From Durusdinium trenchii (lineage: Eukaryota > Sar > Dinophyceae > Suessiales > Symbiodiniaceae), in assembly GCA_963970005.1 (NCBI GenBank), contig CAXAMN010004191.1, positions 89,189 through 153,188 of the forward strand: DNA of 64,000 bases, in the 5' to 3' direction. Shown here piece after piece: positions 32,974 through 44,900 of the stretch. Position 1 is the stretch's first letter; each line of letters opens with the position of its first letter. The notes under the pieces were generated by a model. The model was not told where the DNA came from. It did no database searches and saw only the letters and a program-made list of their open reading frames with translations. The translations under genes and the position numbers were made by a program.

Positions 32974-35900
32974 CTAGATATCATCGAATACGGTCTTTGG
33001 AACTTCGCCATCCGCCTCCGTGACGTCTGACATGCAGTCAGATGCTTCTGTTCTTGCATCTTCGTCCTCGGTGTCAGCATCATCATTGTCATCTTCCATC
33101 TCCTCAAGTGGCGCAGTCCGGGCATCATAAACACGAATGGCCTCCAACTTACTAGCGATGGCCTCCAGCCAAATTGGAATTGCCCATAGACATATTCCCA
33201 ACAAACCCCAAATTTGGTGTTGCTGACGGTCTTTTGATCAAGTTAAGCTGACCACAAAAACAGGACCTTGCACTTCTTAAAACTAGACTGGAAGAAGCCT
33301 GCTCGGAAAAGCTCTTCAAATGCGTCACTATTAGAAGCTGCTTGTTTGGATGTTGTAAGCCCCAAACGCAATTACATCTTGGGAAAACTTCAGGAAATGC
33401 AAGTTTGCAGCAAGGCTGCCATCTCATCATCCACAAACTCGAACTCGGCAGCCTCTGCTGGCGCCTGGCGGGCAGCTGGCAAAGGAGTGCGGATGCCATG
33501 AGCTTCGAAGTACTTCTCCGTGCGGATCTGAGAAATCAGCGCGTCCAGCTGGTCCTGGAGGTCAAATCAGTTTGAATGTGTTCCATGCCTCGAGGACCCA
33601 TAGAGACGCTACTAGGAGCAAAGGGCATCGCTACTAGGAACAAGAAGCTACTAGGGGCTCCTGGCCTTACTAGGAGCAAGGACGCTCCTCAAAAACTCTG
33701 TCCATTGTCCTCCCTTGAGGTTCTTTCTCAGAACGCAAGAATGGAGCTTACGGCCTACAGTGTGGCCTACAGTAGCTCTCTACATTCAGACTAAAGAAAA
33801 CCACGGAGCTCGCGTTGCTCTTGCTAAAGCCAGTTTATGCTATAGTTTGTAAAACCTATTCTCACCCAGTTTGCTCAATCTCCTCTTCCATCTGCAGCTC
33901 TTCACCGATCATGTCGCACACGGTTTGCACCAAGTCAAGGACATCAGCTGATGCACCTTCGAAGACCTCAGAGTCTTCACTGCTCATAGAGACGTGCATA
34001 CGGTGTGCCGGCGGCACATTCAGAGAGCATTGGCCTTCAATGCGAAGATCAACCGATGGATACTTTCGCAGCAAATGCGCAAAATGTGAACCACCAGGAC
34101 CAGTAATGAGTTCCCGCAAGTCTTGTCGGGAGTTGAAGGCTGCCTCAGGTAGCCAGTATTTGCAAAAGCCACGCGGAGCCGTGGAGACGGGAAGCTTCGC
34201 TTCGAGAGGCGGTGCCACGGAGGGTGGCTCAACATCAGCTTCCGGCTCATAAGCTGGGAAAGCTGGCACACCTTCTCTGGTTCCAGCCTTGAGAGGCAAC
34301 CACTCGACATAGAAACCACGGAAAGGAGGTGCTACTTGCGACTCGGTTGGCTTTCCTCCTAGGCGACCCAGATCTGCCAGCAGCTCATGAACCTTCTCCC
34401 TGCCGTACGGCAGCTTCAGGCTGCGACCTGATTCCGAGAACCAGGCCCAAGGATACAACAAGTACAAGAGGAGCTGTTCATCCTCAACCTGTCTTCGCAC
34501 AACACCTCTCAGCCGGGCAAGCACCTCCATGATAGCTCCTTTTGGCACCATCGAAAGCTGTGTCTTGATCAAAAGGGCCGCAAAGTGCTCCACTGCGACA
34601 TTGCTCAGGCGAACTCCTTGACCCTGCTGAAGGGTGATCGCTCCTCCATCAGAAGCAGTCAAAGTCGCCCAAAGGCCCGTCGGTCTGAGGTCGTGCTCTT
34701 CAAACCAATAGGGACTTGGATAGCTCCACTCACGCATCATCTTCATAAAGCTGTGAGCCTGAGAACTGAAATGCTTCACGCTACCAAAGCTTAAGTCTGT
34801 TCGTTCACCTTTGACAAAACTCTCCGTTTAAGCTCCCGACAACAATTTCTGCCTGTTCTGGAGCGTCATCAGGAGGTGGAGGCTCTGCTGGAGTTACCTG
34901 ACAGTAAAAAGTTGGATTCTCCAACCTGAGAGTGATGGCCTCCAACCTAATAGCGATGGCCTCCAACCTACTAGCAATGGCCTCCGACCTACCAGTGATG
35001 GCCTCCAACCTAATAGCGATGACCTCTTACCTCATAGCGATGGCCTCCACCCTAAGAGCGAAGGCCTCCAACCAACCTACTAGCGATGGCCTCCCAGCTT
35101 TACTGCTCAACATTAGCATCCACTGACTCAATTGCTGTATGTCTGCTAAACTTGCCCCTGAATCCTGAACATGGACATCACTCTGTGCCTGCAAGGTGGT
35201 CCGCCATTGAGTGTCACTATCCAGTTCGATGGGTAGCTTCGCTTGCTTCAGCCAAAGCAGCATGTCATTCAACGTCTGACCGTCCTCTTCTGGAAAGCGG
35301 AACTTCAAAGGATCACCAGTTTCTGGCCCGGCACCCTTCGGAAGCATGAAACCAAAAGGATGTGCGTCAGGCAATCGTGGATTGTCCAAGGCAGGGCCTG
35401 CCTCTCCTTTTTCGGCAAGTTCCGTATCCAGCTCAGCCACGATCTCTTTGATGATTCGCTTCACTGACTTGCCCTGTTGTGGCACTTCACCTTTCACGGA
35501 AATGTGAAGGCGGCAATCGGTGGGATCTGTGAGATCCATATCCCTCCCGCTAACACCAAGCCCCCGGAAGAACACCCGTGCACCACTTTCACTTTCCATA
35601 CGACGATGGTGCATTCCACCTCGGCCAATCACCCGGCTCAGCACATTCGAACCATACAAGCCTTTCGAGAGAATGCTGTCCAAAAAGATCTTCTCCTGCC
35701 AAGGGTATTTGTTTTCTGGCATCGGAGGAGGTGCATCTTTTGGAAGTTTGGGTGCCACATATGGTTTCGGAGCTGGGGTTGATGGAGGAGGTGGCACAGG
35801 AAGCTCGGTGGGCTGCTTCGTTGGCGGTTTCATGTCAAGGATTGACAAAGCAACGTCTTGCAGCTCAACGGGGAAAAGCGTGGTGTGCTCATTCAATTGC

Positions 35901-38900
35901 TTCACCAAGTCCTGAACCTCCTTGTTGTGCTTGGCCAAGTCGATATCAGCGAAGCCCTCTAACTTAATCATAAGCTGCTCAAGGGAGGCCAGCACACTCC
36001 TCTGTTCCTGGAAGGACTTGGACTTCTTCCAATCACTGACTCGTCTGCAAACCTTCTTCACACACTCTAAGATTGGATGTTCATGCCTCTCTCTACAAAA
36101 TCGGCATCGGAGTGGACAGTCATTGCCGGCATGGTTGCCATGGCAATTCCAACACACCTTCTTCCTGAAAGGGCAATCTTGATGTCTGTGCTCAGCCGAA
36201 TCGCAGTTCAGGCAAAGCAGCCCTTGAAGGAAGGCTTCTCGTACCTTCATTCGGGTCAGCCTGAGTGGCCTATAGACATCTGTAGCCTCTGCATCCGATA
36301 AAATGTTCGCATCAGGATCGACCTCTTCATCTGGTGCGTCAGAGTCTGAGGATGCCACATCGCGATGGTCAACCCCTTCCCTGGCAGCAAGGACCATGCC
36401 CGGGTACCATGGTAATCGTGTCCTCTTGGGCTGCAACTGGGGCATTGAAAGCACATGCATGGCAAAAGCGGCATTTGCACGCATGCCACCCAAGACCTTC
36501 TGCAACAAAGGACTTAACTTCCTGTTGGCCAAGTCCAACTCCTCTGCACTGGGAGCTGTGACAATCACACTTGCACCGGGAGGAGTTACCCCACACCCTT
36601 GTGGCATTGAAGGGCAGGGCACTGCAGCCTCGTGACCGCCAGTGGTCTTGACAACCACCACTGTCTCCAAGGGCAAATCTGTACCCCAATTCAGACTTAG
36701 AATGCTCAGCCATAGCTTGTCAGCAAGCTCACGCCAAAAGTCTGGCAATCTTTGCTGCACGTCTGGGCCACAAAGACTGTGATGTGCTGAATGGGAGTGC
36801 ATTGGAATGTATCTGCGAGGGGTCCAGCAGCCTCTTCGATATTCTACTCCTACTTCCTTCCTTGCCAGTTTTTCGCCCTCGTCAGACTGTAGCATGTAGT
36901 CATTCTCCTCGCAGCTCCAAGGCAAGTACCACCGATCTCTGGCACCTTCATCATCGGAATCCATTTCATCCATGCATTCACGCACGCCACGACCAAGCGC
37001 ATCGGTCAGATGGACCACCGCTTTGTCGAAGAGTCTGCGTGCATCGGGTCCATCTGTGGCAACAGACAAAGAATCATCCTCTGACGAGCTTGGTCCCTTG
37101 ATGTCTGCACCATCGCAAAGGCTGACAAGCTTCTTCCAGCGGTTTCCCTCCGGGCCAATCAGCCGCTGGCTCAATTTCTTGATCTGTGAAGAGCTCAAGC
37201 CCTGCAATTCAAAGCGGTGGTTCAAAGTGGAAGGAAGCTTCCGCGGGCAGCGCTCTTCCCAAGCATTGAGCCTTTTACCCTCCTTCTGGTCAAGACCTGC
37301 AGAATGAAGAACAACGATCTCAAAAAGAGCTCTCAGCAATTTCGGCAAGCGCTGCCTCAATCCCACCAGCTCTGTCGCAACTTCTTCTGTGACAGCTTTA
37401 ATTTGAGTGTTGTTGGAGCTGGGCTCTTCCTTCTTCTCCTCGTTGGTTTCTTTTCGCTCTGTCTTAGTTTCATCTCCATCCTTCTTGTCCTTTTTCTTGG
37501 CTGCTGGAAGTTTTGGTTCAATGTTGTACTTGTGACACACAGCCAGGTACAATGTCTTCTCTTTGCCTTTGTACTTTCCAAGCAGTTCGTCGAGCTCTCC
37601 TAGCTTCTCTTTGTTGTGCTCTTCATAAATTTCTGCAATGAGCTGCTTGTATTTCTCAAAGCTTGTTTTTGCTTCTTCCTTCTTTGAAGCTTTGGGCTCG
37701 ACATGATACTTCTCACAAATCCCCTTGTACACAAGCTCTTCCCTGCCCTTGTACTTCTGAAGAAGGGTGTCCAAATCGGTGAGCTTTGATGGGTTGTGCT
37801 CCTTGTAGATCTCTGTGATTAAGTCCCGGTACTTTCTCACCTTCTTTTCTTCAGCTGTTGTGGAGGTTCCATGGCCCTTGGAACTGTCCAAGTGTGGCGA
37901 GACTCGGTATTTCTCACAAATGCAAAGATAGAGCGTCCTTTCACGGCCTTTGTACTTCATCATCAAGCCGTCAATATCTCCGACTTTGGCAGGATTATGA
38001 TCCTTGTAGAGCTGGACAATGAGCTCCCTCCAGTGCTCTGGACCTGCACTGGGCAATCCTGGCAAAGCCAAAGCAGGTGCTGCTCCATTCTTCTCCGCCG
38101 CAGCTTTTGGCACTTTAAGACTGGAGAAGACTGCCGCAGAGGTGCGAGTCGGTCTGGCCGTCTTTCTGGGCCAAATCTCTTGCATGCAGTCAGCCAACAG
38201 CTGTCGAGCCTGGCCGCTGCGGCTACGAGCCAGCTTGCAAAGCTCCAACAACTCTTTGTGGTCCTCGGACGAAGAACTAGAACCTTCCAGCAGCCACATG
38301 ACGCAAAGTGCATCGGCCAGCAGGAGTTCGATGGGCGCAAAAATGGGCAAAGTATTCTTGTCCAGCCTCAATTGGAGGGCCTCAAGGAGGACAAAACAAA
38401 TGGCGTGCAAGCTGACAGGCAAAATATGGAAAGAACGACTCAAATTCAAAACATGGTTTAAAGAACATGAGTTAAACATTGATGTAAAGTTCACGCTGTG
38501 CACTTGTGTTTCGGCAGTTCGAACTGTTTTCGACCTTCACTTACCGTCGTTCCCTCTCAAGACTGGGAGGGCAGTTGCCTTGCAAAAGGCGCGGCCGCGG
38601 CGCTTCAGTGCGCCCTCTTGTTTTCGTGTTTGCGGACTTCGGGTGCCGCTGCTACCTTTTTCGCATTGGTAGCGGAGCCTCCTCCGGGGGGCTCCGAGTC
38701 CTTTGCGCGAAGAAGAACGAGGTTCTGCATAAGTCCTTTGTCACGAACCCTTGGCCGAGCTCTTTTGTTTCCTCGTTGAAGAGCCCTTTCGGTCTTGGCT
38801 ACTTGTTTGAGAATGCCGCCAACGACATCGGCTGCAGAAGGTTCCAAGGATGGTGACTACCTCAACCTGCGCGACTCCTTCGTTCCACTGTTCAGTGGAC

Positions 38901-41900
38901 AACCCCAGGACTACAAAGAGTACAGAAAGAGGCTGATGCTCTACCACCACAAGATGAAGATCAGCAAGCGTTCAGCCGAGTCCGTCCTGAACATCCTGGG
39001 AAGTTTTCAGGGTGTGACGTGGCGGTTGTTCGAGGACTTCTCAGTTGAAGAGGCTGAGAAAGAGGATGGCTTCAGCAAGATCATCACCAAGCTCGACAAG
39101 AACTTCGAGTATGACGATCGTGTGCTCCTTCCGAATGACTTTGAGGAGTACTTCAACTTGTTGCAAAGGAAGCCACAGCAAAGCCTCCTGTCCTTCGTCA
39201 CCGACCATGACACCGCCTATCGTCGTTTGACTGCCCACAATGTGACTCTTCCAGTCCAGGTTCAAGGATGGCATCTACTCCGACGTGCTGCTTTGTCAAA
39301 GGAGCAACGCCAAATGGTGACGCTGAAGGCTCCTACGTTGGAAAAGAATCCTGTCATCGAAGCCCTGTACCTGCTGTTCGGTCAGGACTACAAAGCAGGC
39401 GGCTGGAATGCTGAACGTGATCGAAAGTTCAACCGCTGGAAGGGCCGCGGCTACGCCGCATTCGATGAAGAAGATGCCTACTGGTCCGAGCAACCCTGGA
39501 CAGAAGACGCCTACTATGAGGCCGACGACTGGTATGATGACACTGCCCCTGACGATGAGGCTGACTTTGACTATGACGCCATCTACTACGGCGAAGAGGA
39601 TGAACCTGGAGAACACCATGACCTGTCCGAAGATCCTCAAGAGTTGGCCGAAGAGTATGACCACGCCTATGCCACCTACTTGGATGCCCGGCAAAGATTC
39701 CAGCAGCTCAAGTTGGCTCGTGGCTACCTGCCGATCGTCGCCCTCACTGATGGCCAGAACGCTTCGCCCGCCTCTGGATCCTCTTCACCTTCGAAGGGCG
39801 CCGGCAAGAACAAAGGAAAGGGCAAGAGCAAAAGCAAAGGAAAAGGAAAGAATGTGGTGCGCTATCCACCCTCCTCAGGTGGAAAGGCTGATCCAAAAGG
39901 TCGTGCAAAGGCAACTACATGCCTTCGTTGTGGCCAACCAGGTCATTGGGCAGCGCTATGTCCACAAGGTGCGAAATCACCCTCATCGTCCAACAAGAGA
40001 CCTGCACCCACTGAGGGTATGGCCTTGCAGAATGAGACCGCCTTGGTCCTGTTCCAGGATGAGATGGGCACCGACCGACCGGATGCCACCATGCTTGACC
40101 CAGGTGCATCTGCCTTCCTGTGCGGATATGGTCCATTCGGCCGCTATTTGAGCCACTTGCACTCCATGAACTACCCCATCAACACCATCCGCTTTGCTCG
40201 ATGTGACCGCCAGTTCCATTTTGGTGGCGATGCATCCTCACGAGCTTCATGGACAGTGGATCTTCCGGTGATGATCGATGGCCAGTTCGGCACGATCCAA
40301 TGCTACCTGGTTCCTGGCAACACGCCAATGTTGATGGGCCGACCTGTGATTGAGGCTCTGCACATGGCCATCGACTTCAGCCAGAAGCGCATTCGCTTTG
40401 GGCAATCGCCTTGGACCTCAGTGCTTGTGGGCCGCCATGGCGAGTACTTGTTGAGCCTCACCACTGGCATGGAGGAAGTACCTGATCCCACGAAAACCCT
40501 ATTCAGCCTTCGCATTGCTGAGGAAACACCTGGCAGCCATCTCCACTTCGAGGACTTTAACAAGCTCGAACGTGTGTTTCAGGCTGAAGAGGTGGCTCTA
40601 GCAGGTGGCGAATTGCAATCCACTCGCCTTCATCGACATGCCCTTCGAACCATGGAGACTCAGTTGGTCACTACCTCAAACTCCACCGAAGCCTATATCA
40701 CTCAGGAGCTTCACAATCCTCCCGACCATCGACGAGTTCTCTGGGAAATCTATTGTGGCAAAGCTCGCACTGGCCACATCGCAGAGGAGCTTGGCATGAA
40801 GGTGGAAAGATTTTCTTTGGACAATGGCTGGGACTTCAACCTCATCAGCCATCAACAACAGCTACTCCAACGACTTGATGAAGAAGAACCTGATGAAGTG
40901 CTGGTGGCACCAGAATGCCGCCTGTGGTCAAGAATGCAAACCTTGGCTTGTCGCACTCCTGCACAGCAAGAAGCCTTGAAGGCTCGACGTGAGCACCACC
41001 ATCGTCGCCATCTCTGCTTTGCCAAGCGCATCTACCTACGACAGGTGACCAATGCACGGCATGCCCACTTGGAGCAGCCCCGACATGCCTTGAGCTGGAA
41101 CACGATGGCTCTCCGAGATCTTCCTGGTTACTATGCCGACTTCGACCAATGCCGCTATGGAGCAATGTGCATGGACACCGATGGCATCTGGCGACCTGTC
41201 CAAAAGAGCACCCGCCTGTTGACCACAAAGCAGGCTGTTTTAGAGGCCTTCCAGCTGAAGTGTGACCATGACCACTACCACTGCCCCTTGGAAGGTTCTG
41301 CTCCTGGCTATGGCCGCCGGACCACCTACTTGGAAGACTACCAACCTGGCTTTGCAGCGACACTGGCTGCTGCCTTGGCTCGTCCTGAGACCGCTCAACT
41401 GTGGGACACCGCCTATGTGGTCGATGAAACTGGCAAGAAAGAGACCGGACACCTCCTCAAGCTCAAGTCTGAACACCGACAAGATGCTCTTCGAACGGTG
41501 CAACGGCTACACCGAAACCTTGGCCATCCGGCACCTGATGCTCTGGCTGATCTGTTGACCGCCAGAGGAGCTCATCCCACTGTGATCGCCGCTGCCAAGG
41601 AGTACAAGTGTGTGGCATGTCTGAAGCACAAGAAGCCCAACCAGGTTGCTCCATCATCCATGCCACAGCCCAAGACCTTCAACGAAGTGATTCAGGCTGA
41701 CATTTTCTACCTCAAGCCAGCAGACCGCAAGTTTGCAGTGCTGAGCATAGTTGATGTTGGCACCAAGTTCATGGCAGCCTACCTGCTTCATGAGGAGACC
41801 TCCAAGTCCTACATCACCGCTCTGGAAAAGATGTGGGTTCGCCATTTTGGCCCTCCCAAGAAGCTGATCTCCGATGAAGGCCGACCTTGGCTTGGTGCAC

Positions 41901-44900
41901 CGTTTGAATCTTGGACAAGCTCACTTGGCATTGACCATCAAGTAGCACCAGGAGAAGCTCATGAGCGCCTTTCGTTGGTTGAGCGCCGTCATGCAGTGCT
42001 GCGCCGTGCCTGTGAGGTATACATGGATGACCGCAAGCTCAATGACGCTGCTGGCATCAAGGAAGCACTTTGCTATGTGATCCCACAGCAGAACGCCACA
42101 CCTGCAGTTGCTGGCTTCTCGCCCAGTCAATGGGTTCTTGGCTTCCAACCTGAGCTGTCCCACCTCATGGACTCCAACCTCAATGCAGCTCAACTTGCTG
42201 GCAACAACAGCTCATTTGAGGAGAACCTTGAGCGGCGAACTGCTGCAAAGATGGCACTGGCATCTGCTGATGCTGACTCCAAGCTGCGACGAGCTCTCAG
42301 TCGCAAGTACCAGGGCCAGAATCGAGTTTTCCAGTTGGGAGAAAGAGTATGGTTTTGGCGTGATGCTCGCCAAGGAGCCCTGAACAAGATCAGATGGCTT
42401 GGTCCTGCCCACGTGGTTCTTCGTGAAGAAGATGCTGAAGCTGATACTGCAGCTCCAAAGGTCAAGACCTACTGGCTCGCCTACAAAACACAGTTGATTC
42501 GTGCTGCGCCTCACCATGTCCGTGCAGACATCCTCGGACCTCAGCACGTGCTCGAAGACCTGCAATCAGCCCTCAACAAAGTGAGACAGCTGAAATCCCG
42601 TGGAGTCACTAGATTCTACGACTTGAGACGGGTGAACCGCCAACAGCTGGATGATGTCGAGGAAGATGAACAACACACTGACCCTGATGGTCCTCTGCTG
42701 GAAGAAGATGATGATGAGCCTCCCAGGCATCGCTTTCGCCTGGAGCCACCCGTGCCGACTGCAGAAGCACCACCACAGATCATCGTGCCCGATGATGAAT
42801 ATGAGCCTACCTCACCTGCTCATTCCAGCTTTGCACCGACATCTCCCAGAGCACCACCAACACCAGTGATGGCAGAACCAAACATGTTGCTGCCCATGGC
42901 CCCAGCCGAGATCACTGTACCAGGTTCACCAGCCACCACTAGGTCCCGCTCACGGGCTCCTACTGTGGTCGAACCCAGCGAAGAGCCAACCATACCATCT
43001 GCAGCACCCACACCACATGCTGCATCACCACCGGCTATTGCAACAGCACCTCAAGCATCAATGTCAGGGCCTTCACTGGACCCTGACACTGCAGCATTGT
43101 ATGAACCAGTCGATGCTGAAACCTTTCAACAACGACGAGTTCGCTTCAACAGACAGGAGACACTTAGTTTTGGCCCCCTGCGAAGACAGCGCATTGGGTC
43201 ACCACAGCCATACAACACGACGTCACAAACAACAACACCAGAAGCAGAACACAACAGTGCAGAGCACAACACACAAGCAACAGCGGCAGCCGCAGAAGCG
43301 CCAGCCCAAGTATCGGCAGCTCCAGCTGCTTCGGATGATCCTGCTCTCTATGCAAGTCAGAAGGCACCTGATCACGCCTTGCTGAATCATGCCTTCCAAG
43401 TCTCCGGCATTGAAGCCAACTGCCTGCCAAAAGGTTGGACCTATGAGAATGGCTACTTCCAGCTCAACAAGAGAGACCGCGACTTCTGGGAAGTCAAAGC
43501 CGGATGTTTGATCAGACACCACGATCCAAGATGTGCCTGCACCAATTGCCAAAAGACAGCCCCTTCACCTCAGATCAGCTTGATCTGGTTCGGGTGACCA
43601 TTATGTATGACAACAACGGCAAAAGCATCCAACAGACCGACGATGGCTACACGGCTTCCACTCCCTTGGATCGCTCATGGACTGGAGTCACGATCTTCCA
43701 GATCAAAGGCGACCTTCGTCGAGAGATGGCCATGTTCGCTAAGGCCCCACTTCAAGGAGCACGACAGCTTGGCAAGGAGACCAAACTCCGGCACGCCAAA
43801 AGCTTCAAGAAAGACAAGAACAAGAACAACCTCTCGGAGCGCCACATGACTCCTGATGAGCGAGCAGCCTTCAAAGCTGCAAAGGTCAAAGAGTTGCAAT
43901 CCTTCTTTGACAACCACGTCTGGCAGTTCGAGACCACCAGAGAAGCTGAGCCCAGTCGGACGCTGACCAGTCGCATGCTGCTGAAGTGGTCAAAGAATCC
44001 TGATGGCAGCCCCCGTGCCAAAGCCAGGCTCATTGTCAGAGGCTTCATGGACCCAGACGCTTGGGAAGGAACTGTTCCAACCTCATCGCCCACAACCACG
44101 AGGCTGTCGAGATCCATGTTGTTGAGTTTGGCCTCCACCATGCAGTGGCCAATCTGGACTTCAGACATAGCAACCGCCTTCCTGCAGGGTCGACCTCAGA
44201 CACGCAAGTTGTGGGTGCAGCTTCCTCAAGAGTGTTTGCAGTTGCTTGGAGCTACAGCTGACACCCGTATGTTGCTTCTCAAGCCCTGCTACGGCCAGAT
44301 CGATGCCCCGAGATCTTGGTTCATGGCTGCAGTTGATAAGCTGAGCGCTATGGGCCTCCGACAGCATCCTCAAGACCCTTGCTGCTTCTTGATCTATGAA
44401 GGTGACCTCAACCCTGAGTATGACACCACAGCTGAGCACTCCAACCTGCTTGGACCTCATGGCCTATGTGGTATGGTCATCATGCACGTCGATGACATGC
44501 TTGGTTGCGGTTCGCCATCCTCCCAGTGCTACAACGACACCATCACCAAGCTGAAGAGCACCTTCAACTTCCGTGAATGGAAAACTGGTGATGATGGAAA
44601 GCCCTTGACCTATTGTGGTTGTGACATTCAGGTCAAGGATGATGGTCTCCTCCTCAACCAGACCAGCTACATGGGAAAGGTGAAACCGATCACCTACGAC
44701 AAGAAGCGCAGCCTCACCGATGCGCTCAATCAGCGTGAGTTGACACAGCTGAGAGGACTTCTTGGTTCACTTCAATGGCCCGCAGTTCAAAGCAGTCCTC
44801 ACTTGCAGAGCAGCACCTCGATCCTGAGCGGTCATGTCACCAAGGCCACGCTTCAGACAGTGGCCGACACAAATCGCCTGCTGCGTTTTGCAAAAGAAAA

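Noticed and set aside
33152-33499. 115-codon minus-strand ORF starting MASALLCQL
   Set aside because: Another frame over the same bases gives a better exon with a splice acceptor (EKYFEAHGIRTPLP), consistent with the KH gene.
34925-35096. CRISPR-like look of a regular 21-bp array
   Set aside because: The units are contiguous with no unique spacers, and the sequence is eukaryotic intron.
38386-38503. N-terminus of the 1158-residue minus-strand ORF (MHSVNFTS...)
   Set aside because: It reads antisense through the LTR of element 2 and an intron. The exon most likely starts at the AG|G acceptor at 38380.
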